NCBI RefSeq assembly: GCF_001434835.1 | Contig: NZ_AZDV01000028.1 | Span: 23,695 to 87,694 of the forward strand | Length of the DNA: 64,000 nucleotides | Direction: 5' to 3' | Source of the DNA: Levilactobacillus acidifarinae DSM 19394 = JCM 15949 | GTDB lineage: Bacteria; Bacillota; Bacilli; Lactobacillales; Lactobacillaceae | In this document: positions 8,287 to 17,159 of the stretch, piece after piece | How the letters are laid out: each line of letters begins with the position of its first letter | Position numbering within the stretch: the first letter of the stretch is position 1 | Program-made: the position numbers and the translations under genes | The notes under the pieces: generated by a model | Told to the model about the DNA's origin: nothing | Database searches by the model: none | What the model saw: the letters and a program-made list of their open reading frames with translations, nothing else

Positions 8287-8703
8287 TTAATCGTCCGCTT
8301 TGTTCTTGCGACTCCGATTCCGGTACAGATCGAAGGCTGTTTTGCCGACCCGCGCGGCGAGTGAACTCGTGGCGGATTTCTTAGCCGTCTCGCCCACGCG
8401 ATCCGTTAATTTCCGGGTTGCCGTGTTCAGATCGGAAACACTTTCACCCAGATCAGCCGCCGCCTGAAAGACGGGATCGATCTTGGCCACTTTCTGGTTC
8501 ACGTCTGCCAACAATTCGTTGGCGTTCGCCATAATGTTTTCCGTCTGATGACTCAACGTATCGACATCACTGGTCATGGTCTTCATCGAGCGATTCAACT
8601 CACCCAACGTTTTGTTCAACTTTACTAAGAACATTCCAATGAAGAGCACCAAGATCAACAACGCAATCGCTGCGATCAAGCCTGCTATTTGTCCACCGGT
8701 CAT
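8287..8703 (-). CDS. DUF948 domain-containing membrane protein
   Basis: 138 residues. One N-terminal membrane helix ('IAGLIAAIALLILVLFIGMFLVKL') is followed by a heptad-patterned coiled coil ('LGELNRSMKTMTSDVDTLSH', 'LLADVNQKVAKIDPVFQAAA') and a basic tail. This is the DUF948 layout, found next to ccpA/pepQ in many Firmicutes. Function unknown; general-stress or envelope roles are proposed for relatives. ATG at 8703 is supported by AAGGAGGGG. First gene of a two-gene unit with 7861-8265. Confidence 0.8.
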   Translation of the reverse strand: MTGGQIAGLIAAIALLILVLFIGMFLVKLNKTLGELNRSMKTMTSDVDTLSHQTENIMANANELLADVNQKVAKIDPVFQAAADLGESVSDLNTATRKLTDRVGETAKKSATSSLAARVGKTAFDLYRNRSRKNKADD

Positions 8704-8737
8704 GACAACCCCTCCTTGTACTTGGTTACTTACCAAT

Positions 8738-8766
8738 AGAATAGCATTGTCGCGCCAGGCGTGCAA
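8738..8766 (-). promoter_or_regulatory. Promoter of the DUF948 operon
   Basis: Minus-strand TTGCAC (8761-8766) and TATTCT (8738-8743) with 17-base spacing and an extended TG. Confidence 0.6.
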
Positions 8767-8894
8767 TGAAAACCCTACCTTCCCACCGCAATTTTCCACC
8801 GAACGTAGGCGTGTTCCCCAAAGTCTGCTAAACTAGAGTCTGGTTTGGCCGGCAAGTGCCATTCCCAGAAATTTAGCCAAAGGGGGTTCGTCTC

Positions 8895-9773
8895 TTGACG
8901 ATCCAAGCCGCCGTTACCACGGCCCTAAAATCTAATCAGTGGTTTCAAAACTATCTTAAATCGTTTAATTGGGACTCCTTTCTTCATTTAATTACCAGTC
9001 GTTTTTTGTCCCTGCTGTCGCTAACCGTTCTGTTCTTCCTGATTAACTTAATTGGGAAGTCCATTCTCAACCGGAGCTTCAAACGTTACTTACAAAACAA
9101 GGATCAATCCAGTAACCGCCTGCAAACCATCAGTATGCTGACCATGAACCTCTTCCACTACACCATCCTGTTCTTCTGGATCTACGCCATTCTATCCACT
9201 TTAGGCGTTCCCGTAGGCACCCTGGTCGCCGGGGCCGGAATCTTCAGTTTAGCGTTAGGCCTTGGTGCGCAGGGCTTCGTCAGCGATCTGGTCACCGGGA
9301 TTTCTATCCTGATGGAGCAGCAACTCGACGTGGGCGATTCGGTCAAGATTGGCACGATCGAAGGGACCGTCACGGCCATTGGTCTCCGGACGACCCAGGT
9401 CACCGGCGCCGATGGAACCGTCAACTTCATCCCCAACCGCAACATCACGATTATCTCGAACCGTTCACGAAATAACATGCGCGCATTGGTCAACATCCCC
9501 ATCGCCACCACCACGCCGGTTGAAGAACTCCGGCCCATCATTGAGACCGTGAATGCTAAATTAGTGCCGCAGCACCCCAGTATTCTTGACGAACCGGCCA
9601 TCATCGGCATCGTCACCCTCCCGACCGGCGAACTCGTCTACCAAGTCGTTTTGATGACCAAGAACGGCAGTCAATTCAACCTCCAGGCCACCTTCCTGAC
9701 TGCCTACCTGAAAGCCATTCGGCAGGCCGGCATTCATCTGCCGACCCACAACCTGACCCCACCGAAAGCCTAG
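8895..9773 (+). CDS. Small-conductance mechanosensitive channel, MscS family
   Basis: 292 residues starting from TTG (8895) with AAAGGGGG upstream. Membrane helices are at about 30-55, 75-100 and a Gly/Ala-rich pore helix 'LVAGAGIFSLALGLGAQGF' (about 110-130). The MscS beta domain follows ('LDVGDSVKIGTIEGTVTAIGLRTTQ', 'NFIPN') and then a C-terminal alpha/beta domain. It releases small solutes on membrane tension during osmotic downshock. Monocistronic, with its own terminator. Confidence 0.93.
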   Translation: MTIQAAVTTALKSNQWFQNYLKSFNWDSFLHLITSRFLSLLSLTVLFFLINLIGKSILNRSFKRYLQNKDQSSNRLQTISMLTMNLFHYTILFFWIYAILSTLGVPVGTLVAGAGIFSLALGLGAQGFVSDLVTGISILMEQQLDVGDSVKIGTIEGTVTAIGLRTTQVTGADGTVNFIPNRNITIISNRSRNNMRALVNIPIATTTPVEELRPIIETVNAKLVPQHPSILDEPAIIGIVTLPTGELVYQVVLMTKNGSQFNLQATFLTAYLKAIRQAGIHLPTHNLTPPKA

Positions 9774-9805
9774 TCCAAGTTGCTTATTTCTTAAAACTCG
9801 TCCTC

Positions 9806-9853
9806 AAAAACCGACAATTTGCGTTCCTCAAATACACGCAAATTGTCGGTTTT
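9806..9853 (+). terminator. Terminator after the MscS gene
   Basis: An 18-bp stem (AAAAACCGACAATTTGCG and its complement) with a 12-base loop, ending in TTTTT. Confidence 0.85.
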
Positions 9854-10330
9854 TAACACGTTCACGGTTTTAGGTATACCGGTATTTATGAAAAAATGAT
9901 GATAAAAATCATACTTATTTTCAATCAATTAACCGTCCCCATTAACCAATTTATACAGAATTCATTGCTGGCAATCATTCGGTCGCTAACGAACATTTCC
10001 GGTTATTATCTGGAATGATTCTCTACTTTGTTCGCTATTTATGTCGTCCTATAACCCGTTTTTTAGCCGTTTTAGCTGATACGTTCTAATCACATTCCCC
10101 CTCACCTGTAGTCCGTTAGGGGCAACCATCACTCACCAAAGGCACCCAACCACAGTCCTACCAACCACTTTAATCACCAGTAGCTTGACCGTTAATGTCC
10201 CGTTGGCCCAATCATTTTTGCCGAAAATTATCCGCGTCATCCGTTGTCGCCATGGTAGCCAATTCAACTTTTAATCTAAAATGGCAATTAAATGAAGCTT
10301 GAAACGTCTAGCTGGTCACCACAAAAAAAT
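9854..10330. other. Gene-poor, A/T-richer intergenic stretch
   Basis: Almost 480 bases with no frame of coding quality on either strand, visibly richer in A/T than its flanks. I see no RNA gene or promoter I would defend. It may be decayed former coding DNA or a former insertion site. Confidence 0.5.
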
Positions 10331-10334
10331 GATG

Positions 10335-10505
10335 AGAGTGGGACAAAAGGCGATTAGCTGGTGAGCATTAACGTCGTAAGGCGGATAATCCCGAACTTGG
10401 ATTATCTGACTTACGGGGTTAAGCGGAACCAGCTGCCTTTTGGCGCACGTTTCGGCACCAGCTGTTCGGAGACACAAAGGGTCTGGGACTTTTGTCCCAG
10501 ACCCA
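10335..10505. repeat. Structured intergenic repeat-like element with complementary ends
   Basis: A long imperfect hairpin spans 10345-10441. The paired blocks are AAAAGGC/GCCTTTT, AGCTGGT/ACCAGCT, TTAAC/GTTAA, CGTAAG/CTTACG and GATAATCC/GGATTATC around a 7-base loop (33 pairs). It is followed by a perfect 11-bp hairpin GGGTCTGGGAC-TTTT-GTCCCAGACCC (10479-10504). The left end (TGGGACAAAAG, 10339-10349) is also complementary to the right part (CTTTTGTCCCA, 10489-10499). Similar GTGGGAC-type elements are, to my recollection, dispersed in lactobacillus genomes. It encodes no credible protein. Confidence 0.7.
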
Positions 10506-10533
10506 CCATCTTTAAGATTATTTTCACTCATCG

Positions 10534-11034
10534 TTACGCTTCATTCAACCCGTCGCCCACCGCCACATCGGTTCGGGGACTGACCAGATACTGTTTATCC
10601 AGGTTATGGGCTAAGTAATTCACGCGTTTTAAAATCTCCCGCCGGGTAATGATCCCCCGAAAGGTCATGTCGGCATCAACCAACGGGATAAAGGGCTCAT
10701 CTACCAATAAATTAAGAATCGTTTCCAATTTAGTGGCGTCGTCAACCCAATGGCGAATGGGTTGCATCACCTCGGAAACCAAGACCCCGCTTAATTGGTC
10801 AACGGCCGCTCCGGGCACCTGCAAGAGCCGGTCCGTCACGGCCGACAATGCCAGCATCCCCTGCAAATGATCGTCCGGTGATAACACCGGAATGCGGGTA
10901 TAGCCCACCTTGGAGAGCACCATTAGCGCGTGTTCTAGATTATTGGTGGCCGTCACGTTAGCAACTCTATCCGCCGAAATCACATAACTCTTGGGATTTT
11001 GACGTAGTAACGTGGCCACTGCCGGATCTAACAT
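10534..11034 (-). CDS. cbpB: CBS-domain protein, c-di-AMP-binding CbpB/DarB-like
   Basis: 166 residues made of two CBS motifs: 'SYVISADRVANVTATNNLEHALMVLSKVGYTRIPVL' and, after a linker, 'DDATKLETILNLLVDEPFIPLVDADMTFRGIITRREIL'. Length and layout match the YkuL/DarB (CbpB) family, whose members bind cyclic-di-AMP and, when free of it, stimulate the (p)ppGpp synthetase Rel. Last gene of the murI-rdgB-yfcE operon, 14 bases after yfcE. The c-di-AMP role is taken from family knowledge. Confidence 0.8.
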   Translation of the reverse strand: MLDPAVATLLRQNPKSYVISADRVANVTATNNLEHALMVLSKVGYTRIPVLSPDDHLQGMLALSAVTDRLLQVPGAAVDQLSGVLVSEVMQPIRHWVDDATKLETILNLLVDEPFIPLVDADMTFRGIITRREILKRVNYLAHNLDKQYLVSPRTDVAVGDGLNEA

Positions 11035-11048
11035 ACCGTCATCCTTTC

Positions 11049-11567
11049 TTACTGGCGATCAAACGTAAAGTGTAACTTGGTCACGGGATGCGCGTCGCGG
11101 GTGTAATACTGCACCTGCCACTGATCCGGCGTCACCGTCACCACGGCGCAAGTCCCCCCTAACTGGCGAAACTCGCCCCGGGGCTGACTAATACTTCCCG
11201 GATTCAGGAACAAGCACCCAGCGACCATTTCCACGGCCAGTTCGTGGGTGTGCCCGTAAAAAGCGGCCTGGGCCCCAACGGACTGAGCGTGTAAGGCTAA
11301 TTTAGTCAGGTCCCAGTTGACGGCGTCCCGATGACCGTGAGCCAACAGTACCCGACAACCATTTACTTCGGGCGTCAACACGAGGGGAAACCGGTCGTCG
11401 CTATCCATGTTGCCCCGCACGGCCGCCACTCCGGTGAACCAGGGATCATCAACCGCAAGCTCCGAGTCGCCACAGTGAAAAACTGCGTCGGCGTGGAATT
11501 GATGTTTTAACGTTTCTAGGATGGCGCGATCGCCATGGTTGTCACTAATCACTAACCAACGGGCCAT
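11049..11567 (-). CDS. YfcE/MJ0936-type metallophosphoesterase
   Basis: 172 residues of the calcineurin-like fold: 'VISDNHGD' (metal Asp and His), 'HCGDSEL', 'VRGNMD', 'LLAHGHRD' and 'FYGHTHELAVE' give the full set of metal-binding motifs. Family members hydrolyse phosphodiesters in vitro; the cellular substrate is unknown. ATG at 11567 preceded by GGGAGG, which lies inside the end of rdgB, implying translational coupling. The order murI-rdgB-yfcE is conserved in Firmicutes. Confidence 0.85.
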   Translation of the reverse strand: MARWLVISDNHGDRAILETLKHQFHADAVFHCGDSELAVDDPWFTGVAAVRGNMDSDDRFPLVLTPEVNGCRVLLAHGHRDAVNWDLTKLALHAQSVGAQAAFYGHTHELAVEMVAGCLFLNPGSISQPRGEFRQLGGTCAVVTVTPDQWQVQYYTRDAHPVTKLHFTFDRQ

Positions 11568-11569
11568 CG

Positions 11570-12169
11570 TTACGCCTCCCACCATTCGTCAAATTCACGC
11601 AACATCGCCGCCGTGGCCTTGGCCCGGTGACTCAACCGGTTCTTCTTGGCCATGGGCATCTCCGCAAAGGTCAGATGTTCGCTGGGCACGTAGAACAACG
11701 GATCGTAGCCAAAGCCATCGGTTCCCCGGGGGGCGGTCAGGATCGTCCCGGTGACTTCGCCCGTGGTGACCAATTCGTGACCGTTGGGTTTAACCAGCAC
11801 CAACGAGGTGTGGAAGTGGGCGGTCCGCTGCGTTGCCGGCACTCCTTCCAATTTGGTCAGTAATTTTACCTTGTTTTTTTCGTCGTCGTGATCGCCAGCA
11901 TAACGGGCCGAGTAGATGCCCGGTTCCCCGTTCAATGCGTCGACCATCAAACCAGAGTCGTCGGCTAAAACGGGCAGCTGAGTCGCCTGAGCAACTGCCG
12001 TGGCCTTGAGTTTCGCGTTTTCGGTAAAGGTCTTCCCGGTTTCGACAACCGCCGGCAGATTCGGGAAATCGGCTAGCGTTTTGACCGTGATGCCCTTGGG
12101 CTCAAAGATGGCCCGAAATTCCCGGGCCTTCCCGGCGTTAGTCGTCGCAATGACTAAAGTGTCTTCCAT
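11570..12169 (-). CDS. rdgB: XTP/dITP diphosphatase (RdgB/HAM1)
   Basis: 199 residues. Family motifs are in order: 'IATTNAGKAREF' at the N-terminus, 'LADDSGLMVDAL' (metal-binding Asp pair, near residue 70), 'GYDPLFYVP' and 'SHRAKATAAM' near the C-terminus. It removes deaminated purine nucleotides (dITP, XTP) from the pool and so protects DNA. It overlaps the yfcE ribosome site and follows murI by a few bases, as part of one operon. Confidence 0.95.
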   Translation of the reverse strand: MEDTLVIATTNAGKAREFRAIFEPKGITVKTLADFPNLPAVVETGKTFTENAKLKATAVAQATQLPVLADDSGLMVDALNGEPGIYSARYAGDHDDEKNKVKLLTKLEGVPATQRTAHFHTSLVLVKPNGHELVTTGEVTGTILTAPRGTDGFGYDPLFYVPSEHLTFAEMPMAKKNRLSHRAKATAAMLREFDEWWEA

Positions 12170-12173
12170 AGTA

Positions 12174-13010
12174 TTATTCAGCCTCCAAATTAATTTGAGT
12201 TAAAGCGTCGAGGGCCAGTGCCTGCGCATGAACCGGTGCGGTGTCGAGCCATTGATTCGCGGCCCGGTCGAAACTCACGACGTCACCGGTGGTGTAATAG
12301 GTGGCCTGGGGTTGCGGCTGACCCGTTGAATTAGCTAAGTTCCAGTAATCCAGTAAGGCCGTGACCGTGTTCGCGGTGGCCGTGCCGGGATCAATCAATT
12401 GCACCCCGGGGCCGAGCACCCGTTGAATGACCTGCCGCAACAGGGGAAAATGGGTGCAGCCCAACACCAACGTATCAATCTGCGTGCCCTGAAGCGGAGC
12501 TAGCTTGGCGGCAACCACCTGCAGCGCGTGCGGTGACGTCAGATCGTTGGCTTCGGCCAATTGTACCAGTTCGGGACACGCCAGACTGGTCACCGTATTG
12601 CGGGGATCCTGGGCCGTAATGGTCCGCTGGTAGGCCTGACTCTTCACCGTCCCCGCGGTGGCAATCACGCCAATCTTATGGGTCTTGGTGGCTTGCACCG
12701 CCGCCCGCGCTCCGGGGGCGATGACCCCCACGACTGGAATCGCTAACGTTTGTTGCAGAGTCGGCAACGCCGCGGCGGTCGCGGTATTGCACGCCAAGAC
12801 CAGTAGCTTAATCTGATCACGCCGTTGTAAGAACGCCGCAATCTGTTGCGTAAACGTCAACACTTCACTCTGAGGCCGCGGACCGTAAGGCAGCCGTTGT
12901 TGGTCCCCCAAATAAACGGTCTTTTCCGTAGGGAGTAGTCGTTGAACTTCCCTTAAGACCGTCAAACCACCTACTCCCGAATCCATAAACCCAATTGCTG
13001 CATTGCGCAT
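12174..13010 (-). CDS. murI: Glutamate racemase
   Basis: 278 residues. Both catalytic cysteines are visible: 'LVLACNTATAAA' (near residue 74) and 'LVLGCTHFPLL' (near residue 185). 'MDSGVGGLTV' at the N-terminus is diagnostic. It makes D-glutamate for peptidoglycan. ATG at 13010 is chosen because GAGGAGG lies about 9 bases upstream; an upstream in-frame TTG would put that site inside the gene. First gene of murI-rdgB-yfcE-cbpB. Confidence 0.96.
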   Translation of the reverse strand: MRNAAIGFMDSGVGGLTVLREVQRLLPTEKTVYLGDQQRLPYGPRPQSEVLTFTQQIAAFLQRRDQIKLLVLACNTATAAALPTLQQTLAIPVVGVIAPGARAAVQATKTHKIGVIATAGTVKSQAYQRTITAQDPRNTVTSLACPELVQLAEANDLTSPHALQVVAAKLAPLQGTQIDTLVLGCTHFPLLRQVIQRVLGPGVQLIDPGTATANTVTALLDYWNLANSTGQPQPQATYYTTGDVVSFDRAANQWLDTAPVHAQALALDALTQINLEAE

Positions 13011-13170
13011 GACGCCACGCCTCCTCAATCTTACTTGAACCTATATTATCGCCTTTTTATAAACCGGTTTCAAGCCAAGTGCCGAAAAGTTCTTCCGGAC
13101 CAATAAGCAAGCTCGCCTTATAAAAAAGTTTTAAAATTGGCTCGTCTCTAGTGTCGGTGCTTTTTTACGG

Positions 13171-13187
13171 TATAATGACAGTATAAT
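13171..13187 (+). promoter_or_regulatory. Putative promoter of the DUF2507 gene
   Basis: Two TATAAT hexamers (13171-13176 and 13182-13187) precede the gene. No convincing -35 at standard spacing for either. Confidence 0.4.
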
Positions 13188-13228
13188 TACAAATTAGCGC
13201 AAACTATTGGACGAAGGAGTCAATCATC

Positions 13229-13759
13229 GTGAAAAACTTATACCAAACCGTCATGAACGACGCGGCGGGGGCGCCCTACCTGCCACAGCTCATCATTCGG
13301 GACGCACTCATTCCGGAACTATTAGGGGACGATCAGGGGGCCATCGGCTACTGGGCCGGAAAATCCCTGGCCCGGAAATTTCCACTAGGTAACCCCAAGG
13401 ATGCGGCCATCTTTTTCCAACAGGTCGGCTTTGGGACGTTGACCTTACTAAAGCAAACAGCCGAGATGAGTCGTTGGCAACTCAGCGGTGAACCCGTCAA
13501 ACTCCGTAAACAACTAAAGGCCGACAATGATTTCACTTTGGAGGCGGGGTTCCTGGCCGAAATGATGGCCCAACAATTAGGCATTAATGCCGAAGCCGAG
13601 CTGGTAGAAACGAGTCGCAAGTTGCGGGATCAAGCCGTAACGTTTGACGTCTACACGGATCCCAGTGACGTGATTCCCGATTACGATGCGCCGACGCCCT
13701 TAGACGTCATCGCCCCGGACGACCCGGCCACTCCCGAAACGCCCCAGCAATCTAAATAA
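13229..13759 (+). CDS. DUF2507 (YslB-like) protein
   Basis: 176 residues from GTG with GAAGGAG upstream. The core (residues about 15-140) has the YslB/DUF2507 pattern: 'RDALIPELLGDDQGAIGYWAGKSLARKF', 'FFQQVGFGTL', 'EAGFLAEMMAQQLG'. The fold resembles 4-vinyl-reductase/V4R small-molecule-binding domains. The tail is Asp/Pro-rich. Function not established. It is divergent from murI, an arrangement also seen near racE in Bacillus. Confidence 0.85.
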   Translation: MKNLYQTVMNDAAGAPYLPQLIIRDALIPELLGDDQGAIGYWAGKSLARKFPLGNPKDAAIFFQQVGFGTLTLLKQTAEMSRWQLSGEPVKLRKQLKADNDFTLEAGFLAEMMAQQLGINAEAELVETSRKLRDQAVTFDVYTDPSDVIPDYDAPTPLDVIAPDDPATPETPQQSK

Positions 13760-13765
13760 CGGTTT

Positions 13766-13801
13766 AAAAAAAGCGGACTCCGATCAGGAATCCGCTTTTT
13801 T
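13766..13801 (+). terminator. Bidirectional terminator between DUF2507 gene and trxA
   Basis: Stem AAAAAAGCGGA / TCCGCTTTTTT with A- and T-runs; it serves both convergent genes. Confidence 0.85.
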
Positions 13802-13812
13802 AGCGGCGCACG

Positions 13813-14130
13813 TTAAGCTTCAACGTATTGCGCCAAAATCTTCTTTAATTGGTCTTTGGAGTGGTAACCCACGATGGAATCCACCACTTCGCCGTCCTTC
13901 TTCACCAATAACGTGGGAATACTCATGATGCCAAAGGATTGCGGCGTGTTAGGGTTCGCGTCAACGTCCATCTTGTTGAACGTGACTTGGTCGCTCATTT
14001 CTTCAGCTAATTGTTCCACCACTGGTGATTGCATGCGACAAGGACCACACCACGTTGCCCAAAAATCGGTTAACGTGACGCCTGTTGCCGTATCTTGTTC
14101 GAAGGTCTTGTCCGTTGTTTCTGCTACCAT
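13813..14130 (-). CDS. trxA: Thioredoxin
   Basis: 105 residues with the active site 'WCGPC' near residue 28 and 'IMSIPTLLV' carrying the cis-proline. It is a general cytoplasmic disulfide reductant fed by thioredoxin reductase. Start at 14130 (second of two adjacent ATGs) gives the better 7-base spacing to GGAGG. It follows mutS2 in the conserved zapA-cvpA-mutS2-trxA order, about 100 bases apart, so it may have its own promoter. Confidence 0.96.
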   Translation of the reverse strand: MVAETTDKTFEQDTATGVTLTDFWATWCGPCRMQSPVVEQLAEEMSDQVTFNKMDVDANPNTPQSFGIMSIPTLLVKKDGEVVDSIVGYHSKDQLKKILAQYVEA

Positions 14131-14236
14131 CATACTGCCTCCTTAAAGGGATCATTAAAACCAGTAGCGCTTAAAAGTCTACAATGATAAGTCTACCAGA
14201 ATCGGGTCAAATAACAACTGAATTGCTCACAACCGG

Positions 14237-16600
14237 TTACTGTAACCGCACGATGGTCGACCCATCGCCCCCGGCGTTGGCCGGCGAAAAGCCGAAGCTC
14301 TTAACGCGTTTGCTGCGTTTCAGGTAGTCGGTCACACCCTTACGCAACGCACCGGTCCCTTTCCCGTGAATGATGGTCACGGACGGATAACCCGCTAACA
14401 GGGCCGAATCAATGTACCGATCGACCTCGGCCATCGCCTCTTCGTACCGGTGACCCCGTAAGTCTAAGGTCGGGGACATCCCGTTAGACCCCGTCCGGCG
14501 AATCGACGCTCGGGGTTGCTTCTTGGACTTAGCGGGATCGGCCGCCTTTTCCAGGTCGGTCGTGGCAATCTTCATCTTCAAGATGCCCAGTTGGACCTCC
14601 CAGTGCTGGTCGTCCAGCTGTTGCATCAGCACCCCGGTCTGACCGTAGGATTTGACCAAGACACTGTCCCCCTTCTTAAAGGTATGCTTGGCCTTTTCCC
14701 GGCGTAAGACCTTGTTCTTCTGTAACCCAGTATCCTGCTGCAGGGCGTTTAACGCCCCCTGAGCAGCGATCAACTCGTCTTCCTTCACCACGCTCTTCCC
14801 CGCGTCCAATTGTTTCTTGCGTAGGTCGCTAATGATTTGGTTGGCGCGTTTTCTGGATTCATCCACGATCCGGTTAGCGTCGCGCTTGGCGTCCAGCATC
14901 AACTGATCCTTCTGGTGTTGGTACTGGTCAAACTGCGTCTGTAACTGGTCGTGCAGTTCCGTGGCCTCGGTCAACTGACTTTCCAGGTTAGCCGCGTGAC
15001 TATCGGCCAACCGCTTTTGTTCGGTTAAGTCGCTAATCATGGCGTTTAAATCCTGGCTATCTTGATCGGTCAAGCCCCGGGCGGCCGCGACCACTTGGCT
15101 CGGCATCCCCAGCCGTGCCGCGATGTCCAAAGCGTTACTGCGTCCCGGAATCCCAATCAACAAGCGGTACGTTGGTTGTAAGCTCTCCGCATCGAATTCC
15201 ATGCTGGCGTTGATGGTTTCCGGCCGGTTGTACCCGTAAGCCTTCAGCTCAGGATAGTGGGTCGACACCATCACGTAACTGCCGAGCGTCCCAATCTGGT
15301 CTAAAATCGCAATGGCTAACGCCGCCCCTTCTTGCGGGTCGGTCCCGGCTCCCAGTTCATCGATAATGACCAGGCTCCGGTCGTCGGCTTGCTTTAAGAT
15401 GCTGACGATGTTTTCCATGTGACCCGAGAACGTACTCAGGCTTTGTTCAATGGATTGTTCGTCCCCAATGTCGGCAAAGATGTCATCAAAGACCCCGATG
15501 ACACTGTTTTCGTTGGCCGGAATAAACAACCCGGACTGCCCCATGAGTTGAACCAACGCCAACGTCTTTAGCGTAATGGTCTTCCCACCGGTGTTCGGCC
15601 CCGTCACGATGATGGTCTTGTAATCCTTCCCAATCGTGATGTCGTTCGCCACGACCTTCTTGGGATCAATCAACGGGTGCCGAGCTTGCCGTAAGTTCAC
15701 CTGGTTCGTCAACGAAAGTTTGGGTTCCGTCGCCCTGATCTGGTGGGCGTAACGGGCCTTGGCGTTGATGAAGTCCAGGTGGCCCAAAATTTCGGCGTTA
15801 CGCAGGATCTCATCTTGATACGGCGTCAATAAGGCCGTCAATTCGGCTAAGATCCGCTGTTCTTCGTGCCGTTCGTCCATCTGATTTTGCCGTAACCGGT
15901 TATTTAGACTGACCACGGCTTGGGGCTCGATGAACAACGTTTGACCGCTGGCACTTTGGTCGTGGACGATCCCCCCGAAGTGTTGTTTATATTCCGAACG
16001 CACGGGAATCACGTACCGGTCGTCCCGAATCGTCACGATGGTTTCGCTCAGGTACTTGGCGTCCTTGCCCCGCGTGTACTGGTCCATGTTTTCCCGAATC
16101 GCCGCGGCGGTTTGGGCGATATGTTGCCGAATCTGACGTAATTCAGGCGACGCGTCGTCGGTCAGATGCCCGTCACCCTCGAGTGACGTCCGCAAGCGCC
16201 GCGTCACATCCGGGATGGTGACCAGTTCTTGCACTTCTTGGTTCAGTAGCCGTAACGTCAGTTGTTTTTCGGCAAGTTGATCGAAGAATTTGACCACGGA
16301 ACTGGTGGTCCACAAGACCCGACTGATTTGCGCTAGTTCGAGCCCGTTTAACACGGCCTCAAGGGCTAAACGCTTTAAGTGTGGTCGAATGTCGTCCAGT
16401 TTGGGTAACGGAATCCCGCTTTCTAGCCGGTAAATGTCCGCCCCGTCTTGGGCTTCGTCCAACCACCGTTGTAATTTTTGACTATCGGCTGTGGGCTGTA
16501 ATTGCGCCAACTCGTGTTGCCCGGCCGCCGATACCAGGTACTTTTGAATGGCTTGTTTGATGCGCCCATATTCCATGATGGTTAGTGTTTTTTGATTCAT
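14237..16600 (-). CDS. mutS2: MutS2: MutS-like ATPase with C-terminal Smr endonuclease domain
   Basis: 787 residues, the normal length. Domain order: N-terminal helical core/clamp region, ABC ATPase with Walker A 'GPNTGGKTITLKTL' near residue 335 and 'LVIIDELGAGTDPQEGAAL', a long coiled coil (about 515-620, 'SDLTEQKRLADSHAANLESQ'), a KOW-like segment, and the Smr domain with 'LDLRGHRYEEAM' and 'HGKGTGALRKGV'. Not part of mismatch repair. Relatives suppress recombination or rescue collided ribosomes (the RqcU/MutS2 role). Translated from ATG with AAAGGAG. Confidence 0.96.
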   Translation of the reverse strand: MNQKTLTIMEYGRIKQAIQKYLVSAAGQHELAQLQPTADSQKLQRWLDEAQDGADIYRLESGIPLPKLDDIRPHLKRLALEAVLNGLELAQISRVLWTTSSVVKFFDQLAEKQLTLRLLNQEVQELVTIPDVTRRLRTSLEGDGHLTDDASPELRQIRQHIAQTAAAIRENMDQYTRGKDAKYLSETIVTIRDDRYVIPVRSEYKQHFGGIVHDQSASGQTLFIEPQAVVSLNNRLRQNQMDERHEEQRILAELTALLTPYQDEILRNAEILGHLDFINAKARYAHQIRATEPKLSLTNQVNLRQARHPLIDPKKVVANDITIGKDYKTIIVTGPNTGGKTITLKTLALVQLMGQSGLFIPANENSVIGVFDDIFADIGDEQSIEQSLSTFSGHMENIVSILKQADDRSLVIIDELGAGTDPQEGAALAIAILDQIGTLGSYVMVSTHYPELKAYGYNRPETINASMEFDAESLQPTYRLLIGIPGRSNALDIAARLGMPSQVVAAARGLTDQDSQDLNAMISDLTEQKRLADSHAANLESQLTEATELHDQLQTQFDQYQHQKDQLMLDAKRDANRIVDESRKRANQIISDLRKKQLDAGKSVVKEDELIAAQGALNALQQDTGLQKNKVLRREKAKHTFKKGDSVLVKSYGQTGVLMQQLDDQHWEVQLGILKMKIATTDLEKAADPAKSKKQPRASIRRTGSNGMSPTLDLRGHRYEEAMAEVDRYIDSALLAGYPSVTIIHGKGTGALRKGVTDYLKRSKRVKSFGFSPANAGGDGSTIVRLQ

Positions 16601-16625
16601 GGGATGCTCCTTTTTAAAGCGTCAC

Positions 16626-17156
16626 CTAATGCTTAATCAACCACCAGTTATAAACCTGGTGGGATAACACCGGCGTTTCCTTGACGATCCACTGCGCCAC
16701 GGTGGACGTCTTGTAGGTCGCCTGGAAACTGTCGATCGGCAATAGAATGAGTAAATTGAGTAACAAAAAAATAATCACGTAACGAATAGTCACGTTAATC
16801 AGGCCACCCGCCAAGGAATTTACCTGGTGAATGACCGGCAACCAGGTCACCTTGTTCAGTCCGTACGACACGCGACGCACCACGAAGTACCCCACGGTCA
16901 GAATGGCGGAAAAGGCCAGCCCGTTGAGAAAAAAAGAACTGCTTTGGCTGGCCGTGACCGCACTGACTGAACTATTGAGGGAGAGGTTGCCGAAAAATTG
17001 ACCTAACCCGCTCGCCAAGGGTTTGGCCCCGAAACGTGCGGCAATCCAGACCACCAGGTACCCCACGGTCAGGAGCAGCTGTAAGACCAGCCCCCGGTGA
17101 AACCCGCGGTAAAAGCCCCAGGCCAGGATCAATACGATACCGATACTTAGCAGCAA
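16626..17156 (-). CDS. CvpA family membrane protein
   Basis: 176 residues from TTG (GGGGGAG upstream). Four hydrophobic segments: residues 1-20, 25-45, 75-95 and 105-140. The N-terminal 'LILAWGFYRGFHRGLV' is the CvpA signature. In other bacteria CvpA is linked to colicin V export and envelope stress; its role here is unknown. It sits four bases from zapA and 25 from mutS2 in a conserved operon. Confidence 0.9.
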   Translation of the reverse strand: MLLSIGIVLILAWGFYRGFHRGLVLQLLLTVGYLVVWIAARFGAKPLASGLGQFFGNLSLNSSVSAVTASQSSSFFLNGLAFSAILTVGYFVVRRVSYGLNKVTWLPVIHQVNSLAGGLINVTIRYVIIFLLLNLLILLPIDSFQATYKTSTVAQWIVKETPVLSHQVYNWWLIKH

Positions 17157-17159
17157 ACG

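Noticed and set aside
10479-10504. Perfect hairpin as the terminator of cbpB
   Set aside because: There is no U-tract on the minus strand (or plus strand) after it, and it belongs to the larger structured element.
10316-10531. 71-codon minus-strand reading frame over the structured element
   Set aside because: It is a by-product of the inverted repeats: it runs through both hairpins, has no ribosome site and no family resemblance I can defend.
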